In this document: positions 25,949-34,679 of the stretch, in pieces | Layout: the number at the start of each line of letters is the position of its first letter | How positions within the stretch are numbered: the first letter of the stretch is position 1 | From: Hyphomicrobiales bacterium | Lineage (GTDB): Bacteria; Pseudomonadota; Alphaproteobacteria; Rhizobiales; Rhizobiaceae | Assembly (NCBI GenBank): GCA_900472575.1 | Contig: UCIV01000021.1 | Span: forward strand, 62,001 to 126,000 | DNA: 64,000 nt | Reading direction: 5' to 3' | Translations under genes and position numbers: made by a program | Notes under the pieces: model-generated | Database searches by the model: none | Told to the model about the DNA's origin: nothing | What the model saw: only the letters and a program-made list of their open reading frames with translations

Positions 25949-26410
25949 TCATAGGCCGACATTGGGTCTATCGATGATTTCACGGAGCGCGAAACTTGAA
26001 TTGATCTTCACCACATGCGGTAGAGCTGAGAGCCAGTCGCGATGAATACGCTCGTAGTCTTCAAGATCCTTGGCCGCGACGCGCAGGATATAGTCATATT
26101 CCCCGGACATCAGATAGCAGACGAGCACATTGGGGCACAATTTCACCGCGGCTTCGAATTCGGTCAGCGTTTTGGCGAACTGGCCCGATAGCGAGATGTG
26201 GACGATGACCATCATCTTGTAGTCGAGCGCGGCATTGGAAAGGCGTGCGTGATAGCCGCTGATCGTGCCGTTTTTTTCCAGAATGTCGAGGCGGCGCGAA
26301 CAGGCGGATGGTGAAAGCCCGACACGCTCGGCCAGTTCCGCGTTGGATATTCGCCCGTGATCCTGCAATGTCCGCATGATCGCACGATCGATGGCATCAA
26401 AGCTGCTCAT
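25949..26410 (-). CDS. Lrp/AsnC-family regulator, probably of alanine dehydrogenase
   Basis: This 153-residue protein has an N-terminal helix-turn-helix (A-E-L-A-E-R-V-G-L-S-P-S-A-C-S-R-R, about 23-39) and a C-terminal RAM amino-acid-sensing domain. It is divergent from ald, 157 bases apart, the arrangement of AldR regulators, which respond to alanine. A partial palindrome (GCAATAATCCCC then AGGGTTGC, 26443-26469) lies between the genes and may be its operator. Confidence 0.91.
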   Translation of the reverse strand: MSSFDAIDRAIMRTLQDHGRISNAELAERVGLSPSACSRRLDILEKNGTISGYHARLSNAALDYKMMVIVHISLSGQFAKTLTEFEAAVKLCPNVLVCYLMSGEYDYILRVAAKDLEDYERIHRDWLSALPHVVKINSSFALREIIDRPNVGL

Positions 26411-26567
26411 TGCGGTTTCTTCCGAAAAATGACGATCTGGCGCAATAATCCCCGAAAATCAGGGTTGCAGCAATCACTCTTCGCAAGGACATTCCGTCGC
26501 TTTTCTGATGTGCTCGTCGGGCAAAAAATCAACTGGCGATAGCCAATATAAAAGAGAGGAATGCTGT

Positions 26568-27686
26568 ATGCGTGTCGGGTGCCCGAAGGAAATCAAGAAC
26601 CATGAATATCGTGTCGGTCTCACGCCCGGTGCCGTGCGTGAATATGTGGCGCATGGCCATGATGTGATCGTGGAAACGAAGGCTGGTGCCGGTATTGGCG
26701 CGGATGACGCCGCCTATCAGGCGGCTGGCGCAAAAATCGTCGCTTCGGCCAAGGATGTCTTCGAAAAATCCGACATGGTGGTCAAGGTCAAGGAGCCGCA
26801 GCCGGCAGAGTGGGCACAGTTGCGTGAGGGCCAGATCCTCTACACCTATCTTCACCTTGCTCCCGATCCGGAACAGACCAAGGGCCTGCTCGCCTCCGGC
26901 GTAACCGGCGTCGCTTATGAAACGGTCACCGATGAGCGCGGCGGCCTTCCGCTTCTGGCGCCGATGTCGGAAGTCGCCGGTCGGCTGGCAATTCAGGCCG
27001 GTGCAACGGCCCTCCAGAAAGCCAATGGCGGTCGTGGTATCCTGCTCGGCGGCGTGCCCGGCGTTGCGCCTGCCAAGGTCACCGTTATCGGAGGCGGCGT
27101 CGTCGGGCTTCATGCTGCCCGGATGGCGGCAGGCCTCGGAGCCGATGTAACCATTCTCGATCGCTCGCTGCCGCGCCTGCGCCAGCTCGACGATATTTTC
27201 GCCGGCCGCGTCCATACCCGTTATTCGACCATCGATGCGCTCGAAGAAGAAACCTTCTCGGCCGATCTTGTCATCGGTGCAGTGCTCATCCCTGGCGCTG
27301 CAGCCCCGAAACTTGTCACGCGCGAAATGCTGTCCGGTATGAAGCAGGGCGCGGTCATGGTTGACGTTGCGATCGATCAGGGCGGTTGCTTCGAGACATC
27401 CCATGCCACCACTCATTCCGACCCAACCTATGAGGTTGATGGCATCGTGCATTATTGCGTCGCCAACATGCCGGGCGCGGTACCGATCACGTCCGCACAT
27501 GCACTGAACAACGCCACGCTTCAGTATGGCCTCGCTCTCGCCGATCGGGGCTTACGCGCCATCGCCGAAGACAGGCATCTGCGCAACGGCTTAAACGTGC
27601 ACAAGGGACGGGTCACCAACAGGGCCGTTGCCGAAGCACTCGGTTACGAAGCCTTCGCCCCTGAAAGCCTGCTGAACGTCGCCTGA
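26568..27686 (+). CDS. ald: Alanine dehydrogenase
   Basis: The 372-residue enzyme interconverts alanine and pyruvate with ammonia and NAD. It begins [16 protein letters not shown], has K-V-K-E-P-Q near 72-77, the NAD-binding V-I-G-G-G-V-V-G near 172-179, and the N-M-P-G-A-V-P segment near 300. The ATG at 26568 has GAGAGGA upstream; a longer frame from 26508 is not conserved. It is probably controlled by the divergent Lrp-type regulator. A Rho-independent terminator follows. Confidence 0.97.
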   Translation: MRVGCPKEIKNHEYRVGLTPGAVREYVAHGHDVIVETKAGAGIGADDAAYQAAGAKIVASAKDVFEKSDMVVKVKEPQPAEWAQLREGQILYTYLHLAPDPEQTKGLLASGVTGVAYETVTDERGGLPLLAPMSEVAGRLAIQAGATALQKANGGRGILLGGVPGVAPAKVTVIGGGVVGLHAARMAAGLGADVTILDRSLPRLRQLDDIFAGRVHTRYSTIDALEEETFSADLVIGAVLIPGAAAPKLVTREMLSGMKQGAVMVDVAIDQGGCFETSHATTHSDPTYEVDGIVHYCVANMPGAVPITSAHALNNATLQYGLALADRGLRAIAEDRHLRNGLNVHKGRVTNRAVAEALGYEAFAPESLLNVA

Positions 27687-27710
27687 TCTGCCTCAATTCT
27701 GCCAGTCTGA

Positions 27711-27742
27711 ACGCCGGGTGCAGCAGCGCCCGGCGTTTTTTG
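27711..27742 (+). terminator. Terminator after ald
   Basis: ACGCCGGGTG-CAGCAG-CGCCCGGCGT forms a stable hairpin, followed by TTTTTT. It lies 25 bases after the ald stop. Confidence 0.88.
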
Positions 27743-27755
27743 CACGTAAAATCAA

Positions 27756-27827
27756 TTCGATATTATTTAGATATATCGAAAGGCTTGCGTTGTGAGTTTA
27801 TTGGGCTATCTTTAGATATATCGAAAG
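27756..27827 (+). promoter_or_regulatory. Duplicated PadR-type operator upstream of padR
   Basis: TTTAGATATATCGAAAG occurs twice, at 27766-27782 and 27811-27827, 45 bases apart (about four helical turns). The first copy forms an inverted repeat with TTCGATAT at 27756-27763. Both precede the PadR gene, so autoregulation is likely. A second target elsewhere is possible. Confidence 0.68.
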
Positions 27828-27846
27828 ACAGTCTAAGGAGACGGAA

Positions 27847-28557
27847 ATGTTTGGACACAGGTTTGATGGCCGCGATCGGTGCGGCGAACACGGGGGCCGG
27901 GGAGCCAGCAAGGGCTTCGAGGAAATCTTTGCCGCGCGCGGCGGCCCATTCGGTCGCGGCTTTGGCGGTCCCGGCCGTGGTGGGCGAGGTGGCCCGGGCG
28001 GCGGTCATGGCTTCGGTGATGAAGGTGACGGTCGTATCGGCCGCTTCCTGATGCAGGGCGATCTTCGCCTTCTGGTCTTGGCGCTGATCGAAAAGGAACC
28101 GCGCCATGGCTATGAGATCATCAAGCATATCGAGGACATGACCTACGGCTTTTACGCGCCAAGCCCGGGCGTCATCTATCCGACGCTGACCTATCTCGAG
28201 GAGGCCGGTTATGTGGTCTCTGAAGCCGATGGCAACAAGAAGCGTTACGCCATCACCGAAGAGGGCAGGGCGCATCTCGAAGAAAACCGCAGCTTCGCCT
28301 CCACCATTCTCGGCAGGCTTTCCGAGCTCGCCGAACGCATCAAGCAGCGGCAGGAACGCAACGAACATCACCAGCGCCGCGAACACGGCCCGGAACTGCC
28401 GCGCAGCGTCGACGCGGCGCTCCTCAACCTGCGCGAAGTCATCGCCGCCAAGCTGGCGACGGACGAAAGGAAAGCCGGCGATTTCGTCAGGATTCTCCTG
28501 CAGGTGGCTGAGGATCTCGATCGCGATGGAAGCAAGGACACTGGTGGCTTGAGCTGA
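27847..28557 (+). CDS. PadR-family transcriptional regulator
   Basis: The protein has 236 residues. A glycine-, arginine- and histidine-rich leader (1-65) precedes the PadR winged helix (about 70-150): L-R-L-L-V-L-A-L-I-E-K-E-P-R-H-G-Y-E-I-I, then S-P-G-V-I-Y-P-T-L-T-Y-L-E-E-A-G-Y-V. A charged helical C-terminus follows (170-236). The His/Gly-rich leader could bind metal, as in some iron- or nickel-linked PadR proteins; this is inference. AAGGAGA is well placed before the ATG at 27847. Two identical 17-base operators sit upstream. Confidence 0.9.
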   Translation: MFGHRFDGRDRCGEHGGRGASKGFEEIFAARGGPFGRGFGGPGRGGRGGPGGGHGFGDEGDGRIGRFLMQGDLRLLVLALIEKEPRHGYEIIKHIEDMTYGFYAPSPGVIYPTLTYLEEAGYVVSEADGNKKRYAITEEGRAHLEENRSFASTILGRLSELAERIKQRQERNEHHQRREHGPELPRSVDAALLNLREVIAAKLATDERKAGDFVRILLQVAEDLDRDGSKDTGGLS

Positions 28558-28658
28558 TGTTAGGCCTCAATCCAGAGAACAAACTGTTGCTCTCTGGATC
28601 TCCTCGCCTGAGGAAAGATCCCTCAAGGACGGCCGGTGATTTCAGAGGAGGCGATATA

Positions 28659-29129
28659 CTAAGCCCGGTCGATCCGGCACTGATAGCAGTTGTTGCGGGC
28701 CGAGCGCACATGCAGATAGGCAATGTCGTCGCTCTCCAGCAAGCTTGCTGCCCGTTCCGTGATCATGTTGGTCGGCGTCACCGCGCCGCTGCCATAAACG
28801 ATCCGGTCGTTAAAACCATATCCGCGAACGATATAGTCCGGGCTGGAAAGGATCGGCGGCAACGCCTCTTCGCAGGTATAACGCGGGCAGGGGTTCGCAT
28901 GCAGGAAAATCGGGCCTGTCTCGGCATAAGGCTGCAGCGAGGGAAAGGGCCGATAGGCAAGCACAAGCAGGCCTTCTCCTTCGTCTATGTTCTGCAGGCA
29001 GTGGCGGCAGGGATGGCCCGGACCATCCGAAACCATCGTTTCGGGCCTGTTTTCATAGGCATCGGCGCCGCCGTTCCAGAGGGCCTCGGCCTCTTTCGTC
29101 GGCATGGCTTGAAAGCGAATTGTAGACAC
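28659..29129 (-). CDS. DUF1203 domain protein
   Basis: The protein has 156 residues from a GTG at 29129, which has a strong AAGGAGA site; an upstream ATG at 29177 is less likely. The DUF1203 pattern is clear: P-C-R-H-C-L-Q, L-A-Y-R-P-F, G-P-I-F-L-H and the C-terminal A-R-N-N-C-Y-Q-C-R-I-D-R. The paired cysteines could bind metal. No function is known. It is the last gene of a probable operon starting with cysK, with an 81-base gap before it. Confidence 0.85.
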   Translation of the reverse strand: MSTIRFQAMPTKEAEALWNGGADAYENRPETMVSDGPGHPCRHCLQNIDEGEGLLVLAYRPFPSLQPYAETGPIFLHANPCPRYTCEEALPPILSSPDYIVRGYGFNDRIVYGSGAVTPTNMITERAASLLESDDIAYLHVRSARNNCYQCRIDRA

Positions 29130-29210
29130 GGGCCTCTCCTTGACTTGGAAAAGCCATGTGATGGCGGTGATCGCCAAAAGCCGCCACCCGTTTCTTGCCG
29201 GCCTTGGCCC

Positions 29211-29768
29211 TTATCCGTCCAGCGCCTTGAGAAGCTCCGCATCCGTAATCGGCACAATCGTCTCTTCGCTGGTGCCTACCGGCGAAAAACCCATCATCTG
29301 GTAAAGCTGGATTGCCCGCGGATGGTCGAGATTGTTGGTGGTGACCGTCACCTTCGACGGATTGTCCTGCCAGGCGGCATAAAGCGCCTGCAGCAGAAAC
29401 CACTTGCCGATGCCAAGTCCCATAGCCCGTTCGAACAGGCCGAAATAGGAAAGCTCGACAACGTCTTCCGGCTGTTTGGCAAGTTCGAAGAAACCCGAGG
29501 GCGCGCCGTCGACATAAAGCACGCTGATGGAAACCGGCTTGCCATGGATGATGGCGGCCAGTTCCTCGTCGCTCAGCCGCAGCCGCTCATACCATTGCCA
29601 TCGCTTCCCCACCTGTCGGTAGAGATAGCGGTAGAAATGCAGCGGAATGTCGGGCGAGCGCATGATCGCCGTTTGCACATTGACCGGCACCGGCAGACTG
29701 CTGCGAGGTGCCGCCGTCATTTCGAGCCGCGTGACACGGACTTTCAGCGGGAGCGGTTTCTTTGCCAT
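29211..29768 (-). CDS. GNAT-family N-acetyltransferase
   Basis: This 185-residue protein has an acetyl-CoA loop with G-L-G-I-G-K-W-F (near 116-123) and A-I-Q-L-Y-Q-M-M-G-F near 150-160, the standard ends of the GNAT fold. The N-terminal third resembles the HTH/R-W-Q-W-Y-E-R-L segment of a rhizobial group with unknown substrate. It starts 15 bases from the sseA stop on the same strand, so it is in the cysK-alaX-sseA operon, perhaps acting on a sulfur or amino-acid metabolite. Confidence 0.87.
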   Translation of the reverse strand: MAKKPLPLKVRVTRLEMTAAPRSSLPVPVNVQTAIMRSPDIPLHFYRYLYRQVGKRWQWYERLRLSDEELAAIIHGKPVSISVLYVDGAPSGFFELAKQPEDVVELSYFGLFERAMGLGIGKWFLLQALYAAWQDNPSKVTVTTNNLDHPRAIQLYQMMGFSPVGTSEETIVPITDAELLKALDG

Positions 29769-29783
29769 GAAAACTGTTCCGGC

Positions 29784-30659
29784 CTATCGCGCATCTGCCG
29801 GTCCGGTCACAACCGGAGCATCGTCTCGCCCGCCCCATTCTGTCCAGGACCCGTCATAAAGCGCATTGTCCTCGTGACCGAGCGATTCCAGCGCCAGCGT
29901 AATGATCGCGGCGGTGATACCCGATCCGCAGGTGGTGACGACCGGCTGGCCGAAGTCGATCCCCGCATCCTCGATCGCCTGACGCAGCTCCGGCAGGCTG
30001 CGCAGCTTGCCGTTGACGGAAAATGTGCCGGAAGGAAGGCTGCGGGCGCCCGGCATGTGGCCGGAGCGCAAGCCCGGGCGCGTTTCAAGCTCTGTCGCGG
30101 CAAACCGGCCGGCACTGCGCGCATCTGCGATCTGCCGCTTGCCGTCGACGACGATCGACAGCATTTCGCGAAAATTGATCACCTTGTCGAGGCGCAGATC
30201 GGTCTTGAATGTGGTGGTCGAAGGCGCCGGGGTCTCTGTCTCCAGCGGCCGCCCTTCGGCCTTCCAGCCGTCCAGCCCACCATCGAGCACGAAGACGTTT
30301 TCAGCCCCCATGATCCGGAACAACCACCATCCGCGCGGCGCCGAAAAGATGCCGGGGCCGTCATAAACCACGATCCGGTCCGTCTCCCTGATGCCCATCT
30401 TGCCGACAGCCTCGGCAAATAAGTCCGGGGCAGGGACCATGTGCGGAAGGCCGGTCGAATGATCGGCGACCTTGTCGTGATCGAAACGGATGGCGCCGGG
30501 AATATGGCCGGCAAGATATTCGGCATCTGCGTTGCGACCCTGCGCCGGCAGATAGAAAGAGGCATCGATAACCTTCAGGTCGCTCGCCCCCAGTTCGTTT
30601 GCCAGCCACTCGGACGAGACCACGAAACGGCTCGTCTTTCCCTCAATCGCTTCGCTCAT
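29784..30659 (-). CDS. sseA: 3-Mercaptopyruvate sulfurtransferase
   Basis: This 291-residue protein has two rhodanese domains (about 15-145 and 165-285). The catalytic cysteine is in the second, T-T-C-G-S-G-I-T, whose C-G-S-G loop marks mercaptopyruvate rather than thiosulfate preference. It moves sulfur from 3-mercaptopyruvate, a cysteine transamination product, to thiol or cyanide acceptors. It lies between alaX (21 bases) and the GNAT gene (15 bases) in the same operon as cysteine synthase. Confidence 0.92.
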   Translation of the reverse strand: MSEAIEGKTSRFVVSSEWLANELGASDLKVIDASFYLPAQGRNADAEYLAGHIPGAIRFDHDKVADHSTGLPHMVPAPDLFAEAVGKMGIRETDRIVVYDGPGIFSAPRGWWLFRIMGAENVFVLDGGLDGWKAEGRPLETETPAPSTTTFKTDLRLDKVINFREMLSIVVDGKRQIADARSAGRFAATELETRPGLRSGHMPGARSLPSGTFSVNGKLRSLPELRQAIEDAGIDFGQPVVTTCGSGITAAIITLALESLGHEDNALYDGSWTEWGGRDDAPVVTGPADAR

Positions 30660-30680
30660 GCCATCTCTCCCTTGGCCTTT

Positions 30681-31418
30681 TCAGGCCTGTATTTCGGGCT
30701 CGCCGAACCGGATCCGGAAGCGGCGGTTTTCCTTGCCCTTTTTTTCTATTCTGGCGATATGGATCGCGCCGATTTCACTTGTTCTTGCAACATGTGTGCC
30801 GCCGCAAGGTTGGCTGTCAATGCTGGAGTTCTCGCCGATACACACCACGCTGACGCGCCCGAGGCCGACCGGCGGGCGGACATTTTTCGACTTCACGATG
30901 CCCGGATTGGCAGCCAGTTCCTCGTCGGTGATCCATTGCAGGTAGACAGGATGATCACCATTGACGAGCTCCATCAGCCTTGCCGTGACGTCGTCCTTGT
31001 CGATCGTATCGGTCATGTCGAAATCGACCCGCGATTCCTCCTCGCCGACGGCAGCACCGGTGATCGGATACTGGCAGACGACCGAAAGCAGATGGCAGGC
31101 GGTGTGCATCCGCATCAGGTTGAAGCGGCGCGGCCAGTCGATCGACAAAGTTACCGTCTCGCCAACCAGAGGCTGGGCCTGACCTTCGAGCGGCACGTGG
31201 ATGACGATATCCTTCGTTGCCCCATGCCGGGTCTGGCCAAGCAGGATGCGGCTTCCATCCGCCCGGTCGAGAAAACCCGTATCGCCCGGCTGGCCGCCGG
31301 AGGTTGCGTAAAAGCAGGTTCGATCGAACTCGATCCCGCCATCCTCATGCACGGATGTCACGACGGCCTCTGTCGTGGTCAGATAGAAGTCGTCGCGGTA
31401 AAGCAGCTGTGATGACAT
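30681..31418 (-). CDS. Alanyl-tRNA editing protein, AlaX type
   Basis: The protein has 245 residues. It hydrolyses seryl- or glycyl-tRNA-Ala formed in error, as the editing domain of AlaRS does. The zinc and catalytic motifs H-T-A-C-H (near 104-108) and C-G-G-T-H (near 208-212) are present, and the N-terminal half has F-Y-A-T-S-G-G-Q-P-G-D-T-G. The gene is 22 bases downstream of cysK and 21 bases before sseA. The pairing with cysteine metabolism is notable, since serine is both the cysteine precursor and the misacylated residue. Confidence 0.91.
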   Translation of the reverse strand: MSSQLLYRDDFYLTTTEAVVTSVHEDGGIEFDRTCFYATSGGQPGDTGFLDRADGSRILLGQTRHGATKDIVIHVPLEGQAQPLVGETVTLSIDWPRRFNLMRMHTACHLLSVVCQYPITGAAVGEEESRVDFDMTDTIDKDDVTARLMELVNGDHPVYLQWITDEELAANPGIVKSKNVRPPVGLGRVSVVCIGENSSIDSQPCGGTHVARTSEIGAIHIARIEKKGKENRRFRIRFGEPEIQA

Positions 31419-31440
31419 GGGAGGCTCTTAGGTATCGTGA

Positions 31441-32478
31441 TCAGACCGTTTCGAAGGGCACGGATATCTGCCGCTTCTGCGTCAGCCATTTCGGCAGCGG
31501 CAGGCCCTTCGACTTCAGGAAGTCAGGGTTGAACAGCTTGGACTGATAACGGTTGCCATAGTCGCAGAGCACCGTGACGATCGTATGTCCCGGTCCGAGG
31601 TCCTGGGCAAGCCGGATAGCGCCGGCAATGTTGATCCCGGAGGAGCCGCCGAGGCAAAGACCTTCTGTCTCGACCAGATCGAAAATATAGGGCAGGGCTT
31701 CCGCGTCCGGGATGCGATAGGAGAAGTCCGGGGTGAACCCTTCGAGATTGGCGGTGATCCGGCCTTGGCCGATGCCTTCGGTGATCGAATTGCCTTCCGA
31801 CTTCAGCTCGCCATGGGCGTAATATTCATAGAGTGCCGCACCTTCGGGATCGGCAATGCCGATCTTGATGTCGGCATTCTTGGCTTTCAGGCCCATGGCC
31901 GTGCCGACCAGCGTGCCGCCTGAGCCGACCGAGCAGATGAACCCGTCCACCTTGCCGCCGGTCTGTTCCCAGATTTCTGGTGCCGTGGTTTCGATATGGG
32001 CCTGACGGTTGGCGACATTGTCGAACTGGTTTGCCCAAATCGCACCTGCGGGCTCTGTCTTGGCGAGCTGCTCTGCAAGCCGGCCCGAGACCTTCACGTA
32101 ATTGTTGGGGTTGCGATAGGGAACCGCCGGAACCTCGACCAGTTCCGCGCCGAGCAGCCGCAAGGCGTCCTTTTTCTCCTGGCTCTGGGTCTCGGGAATG
32201 ACGATAACCGTCCGATATCCGAGCGCCTTGGCAACCAGCGTCAGGCCGATGCCGGTATTGCCGGCCGTGCCCTCGACGATCACACCGCCTGGTTTCAGCA
32301 AGCCCCTCCGCTCGGCATCGCGGATGATGAACAGGGCAGCCCTGTCCTTCACCGATTGGCCCGGATTGAGAAATTCTGCCTTGCCGAGGATCTCGCAGCC
32401 GGTCTTTTCCGACGCATCCTTCAATCGGATGAGCGGGGTGTTGCCGATGATGTCGATGACGTTGGGATAGGAAACCAT
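31441..32478 (-). CDS. cysK: Cysteine synthase A
   Basis: The 345-residue PLP enzyme joins O-acetylserine and sulfide to make cysteine. Motifs are G-Q-S-V-K-D-R-A (Schiff-base lysine, near 40-46), E-G-T-A-G-N-T-G near 65-72, and S-V-G-S-G-G-T near 182-188. It is about 30 residues longer than enterobacterial CysK, as usual in this group. It heads the operon cysK-alaX-sseA-GNAT-DUF1203. The promoter lies in the 235 bases shared with the divergent ChrR-like gene. Confidence 0.93.
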   Translation of the reverse strand: MVSYPNVIDIIGNTPLIRLKDASEKTGCEILGKAEFLNPGQSVKDRAALFIIRDAERRGLLKPGGVIVEGTAGNTGIGLTLVAKALGYRTVIVIPETQSQEKKDALRLLGAELVEVPAVPYRNPNNYVKVSGRLAEQLAKTEPAGAIWANQFDNVANRQAHIETTAPEIWEQTGGKVDGFICSVGSGGTLVGTAMGLKAKNADIKIGIADPEGAALYEYYAHGELKSEGNSITEGIGQGRITANLEGFTPDFSYRIPDAEALPYIFDLVETEGLCLGGSSGINIAGAIRLAQDLGPGHTIVTVLCDYGNRYQSKLFNPDFLKSKGLPLPKWLTQKRQISVPFETV

Positions 32479-32713
32479 GATGAAGCGCCTTTTTTGGCTG
32501 ATTTAATCAGCGTCTTTTCCACGGACAAGCGTTTGCGTGCAAGAAAATCCGTTCTCGACCTCTCGGTTGATAGGAAAAGCTCTGCTGCCTCGCGACAGGT
32601 TACGCAAAACCGCGTCGGAAAGCATGCGCGCGATTTTGTGATCCGATTAGACGTACCCCTAAAATCTACCATCTTTACGTTGTGCCGATAGGCCTCTAAA
32701 TTTGACAACAGAC

Positions 32714-33358
32714 ATGTTGCTGAACCTGGAACGGCTAGATCTGCTTGTTGCTCACTACGTCGCCGGTTGCCTGCCGGAGCCGGCGCATATCCTCGTGGGC
32801 TCTCATCTGGAGATGCAGCCGTCATCGGGACGGTTGGCAGGCGAACTGGAAATTCTTGCCGGACAAAGCCTGGAAGATGCCGAGCCGAGCGAGTTGTCGT
32901 CGTCCGAAAGCCGGTTGAAAGCGATCCTGCAATCGAGGCCGGAAATCGACGTGCCGCCTGCAATGGCAAGGCAAGGCGATTCGCTCCCGCATTATCTGCG
33001 TTCCTACGCTGGAAGAAATCTCGACGATGTTCCGTGGAAGACCAAGCTTCCGGGCCTCAAGCAACATGTGATCGAGAAGTCGTCGGGGATGGAGGCAAGT
33101 CTTTTATGGGCAAGGCCCGGCCGCGCATTGCCGCATCATCACCATAAAGGACTCGAGCTGACACTTGTCTTGCAGGGGCAGTTTTACGATCATCGAGGTG
33201 CGTTTTCGCAGGGTGATGTTTCCGTTGCCGACGAGACCATCATTCATCGACCCGTCGCGGCGTCCGATAGTCCTTGCCTGTGCTTTTCGGTTCTGCTGGC
33301 GCCCATCACCTTGAGCGGGCCGACCTTCAGGATGCTGGGCGATATCTTGGGCATGTAA
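32714..33358 (+). CDS. ChrR-like cupin anti-sigma factor
   Basis: The 214-residue protein has an N-terminal anti-sigma-like segment (1-90, with L-D-L-L-V-A-H-Y-V-A-G-C-L-P-E-P and S-H-L-E) and a C-terminal cupin (about 100-205) with a P-H-H-H-H-K-G-L-E-L metal site. ChrR proteins hold an ECF sigma factor and release it under singlet oxygen. No sigma gene is next to it here. The upstream TGATCC at 32639-32644 resembles the -35 of RpoE-type ECF promoters, with TAAAAT at 32660, but the spacing (15) is short. The ATG at 32714 lacks a good ribosome site; TTG at 32702 is an alternative. Confidence 0.82.
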   Translation: MLLNLERLDLLVAHYVAGCLPEPAHILVGSHLEMQPSSGRLAGELEILAGQSLEDAEPSELSSSESRLKAILQSRPEIDVPPAMARQGDSLPHYLRSYAGRNLDDVPWKTKLPGLKQHVIEKSSGMEASLLWARPGRALPHHHHKGLELTLVLQGQFYDHRGAFSQGDVSVADETIIHRPVAASDSPCLCFSVLLAPITLSGPTFRMLGDILGM

Positions 33359-33383
33359 TGCTAAGCTGATGCATGGCCGCAGC

Positions 33384-33414
33384 CAAAAAATGCGGCCACC
33401 CGACGGGTGACCGC
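33384..33414 (-). terminator. Terminator after DUF982 gene
   Basis: On the minus strand GCGGTCACCC-GTC-GGGTGGCCGC is followed by ATTTTTT. It is 33 bases past the DUF982 stop and may also end the convergent ChrR-like gene. Confidence 0.8.
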
Positions 33415-33446
33415 AATCTGACCTCGTAAAAGTCAGTAAGGCAATC

Positions 33447-33689
33447 TCAATTGACGTGAAGCTGTGCCTCGCTCACCGCGTTTTCGAACTCCTGCCGGGC
33501 CTCCTCGGGCGTGCGACGCCCGTCGAGAGCTGCGCGGCAGCAGCTTCTTGCCTTGACGAAATGTGGCCCTCGCAGATCCGGCCAGCGATCGGTCAGCACC
33601 ATCAAAGCCTCCGAAGGGCCGCTGATCATCTCTGTCCCATGATTTCCGAATGCGACTTGAACCGGCTTTTGCCAATTTTCATGCGGCAT
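33447..33689 (-). CDS. DUF982 protein
   Basis: This 80-residue protein shows the DUF982 layout: W-Q-K-P-V-Q-V near 6-12, S-E-A-L-M-V-L-T-D-R-W-P near 26-37, a central C-C-R-A-A-L-D-G-R, and the C-terminal E-A-R-Q-E-F-E-N-A-V-S-E-A. The family is abundant in rhizobia and has no known function. There is a second, more distant member at 36336. No partner gene is adjacent. Confidence 0.82.
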   Translation of the reverse strand: MPHENWQKPVQVAFGNHGTEMISGPSEALMVLTDRWPDLRGPHFVKARSCCRAALDGRRTPEEARQEFENAVSEAQLHVN

Positions 33690-33861
33690 GAACGATCCTC
33701 CCAGTGCTCAGCCCCGAACAATAGAGAGCCTACACCCCGCGCCTTGTTGCGGCTACGATTTTTTTCCCGTTTAGGCTGCGCGCGTTAGGCCAAGTTGCCG
33801 CATAAACGCGGATGCTTGGAAAACACCTGCTCCATTCGCCGCATTGGTGAATTTGCAGCGG

Positions 33862-34185
33862 TTACTGATTATCCGACCGATGCGTACTCCGCTTCATATC
33901 GACGTCGGCTTTTGAGGCTCGTTTGCGCCGCGACCACCAGATCACCAGGCGGCGGCGCCTGCGCCGAATAAACGAGATGTCGTTCGACAGAACTATGAAA
34001 CCGAGCGGCAGCATCCAGAAACCGAGCACCGGAAGAAATCCGAGCGTGCCTCCCACCATCAGGGCGGACCCCAGGCCAATGCGTCCGACGCGTGATCTCG
34101 GCATCGGAATACGCCATGTGCCGAGCGCCAATTTGCCGCTGCGAGGATCTATGCCGAAATGCCGTTTATGCGGTGTCGATGCCAT
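33862..34185 (-). CDS. Small membrane protein with basic tail, unknown function
   Basis: I do not recognise a named family. From the ATG at 34185 the product is 107 residues: a polar start (S-T-P-H-K-R-H-F-G-I-D-P), two hydrophobic stretches (about 33-45 and 46-63), then a strongly basic segment (R-R-R-R-R-R, about 70-75) and polar end. The frame is open to 34290, which would add 35 residues crossing toward the tRNA-Asn region. An inner-membrane location with a cytoplasmic basic tail is likely. The ribosome site is weak. Confidence 0.55.
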   Translation of the reverse strand: MASTPHKRHFGIDPRSGKLALGTWRIPMPRSRVGRIGLGSALMVGGTLGFLPVLGFWMLPLGFIVLSNDISFIRRRRRRLVIWWSRRKRASKADVDMKRSTHRSDNQ

Positions 34186-34338
34186 CCAGTCGAAAAAACC
34201 TTTGAAAACATGAGATATCTTGCTTTGAGATGGGGATGGGCTGGGGATTAAACAAGGAATTTCGTTTTTTTGTAAAAAAGCGCTTGGCAAATCGGAAAAG
34301 CATGCGTATTACCCGCCGCACACGCCGCGACGCGGTGT

Positions 34339-34413
34339 TCCCTGGTAGCTCAGCGGTAGAGCATTCGACTGTTAATCGACAGGTCGCCGGTTCGAATCCG
34401 GCCCGGGGAGCCA
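34339..34413 (+). tRNA. tRNA-Asn (anticodon GTT)
   Basis: The acceptor TCCCTGG pairs with CCGGGGA (one G-U), the D-arm has AGCTCAGCGGTAGAGC, the anticodon stem-loop TCGACTGTTAATCGA gives GTT, and the T-arm GCCGG-TTCGAAT-CCGGC precedes an encoded CCA. The length is 75 bases. Confidence 0.97.
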
Positions 34414-34418
34414 AATTC

Positions 34419-34463
34419 AAAAAGCCTTGTTTTCGTGGACATCCATGAAAGCAAGGCTTTTTT
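34419..34463 (+). terminator. Terminator after tRNA-Asn
   Basis: AAAAGCCTTG pairs with CAAGGCTTTT, with inner pairing of TTTC-GTGGA and TCCAT-GAAA, and ends in TTTTTT. It starts six bases after the tRNA CCA. Confidence 0.85.
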
Positions 34464-34679
34464 ATTTCACATCCGTTTCTGTTATATTCTGCGGCGTTGC
34501 CGTTTATGGCTATTGATCCCTTATCGATCGCCATAAGGTCCGAAGTTTTGTCTTAAAAACCACGGCGGGCCTTCCAGGCCTTTCAGATGCCAAGCGACCC
34601 AGCGATTCAGCATGGCCAGTTCTATTGTTGACTTCTCCCCAAAATAATGGAACATAAGGTGAACATTATGGAGGTGCAG

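Noticed and set aside
27711..27827. CRISPR-like repeats before the PadR gene
   Set aside because: Only two copies of a palindromic 17-mer, with no spacer array and no cas genes; they read as operators.
28557..30422. 621-codon open frame on the plus strand
   Set aside because: Shadow across DUF1203, GNAT and sseA; composition is unlike a protein and it crosses several real genes.
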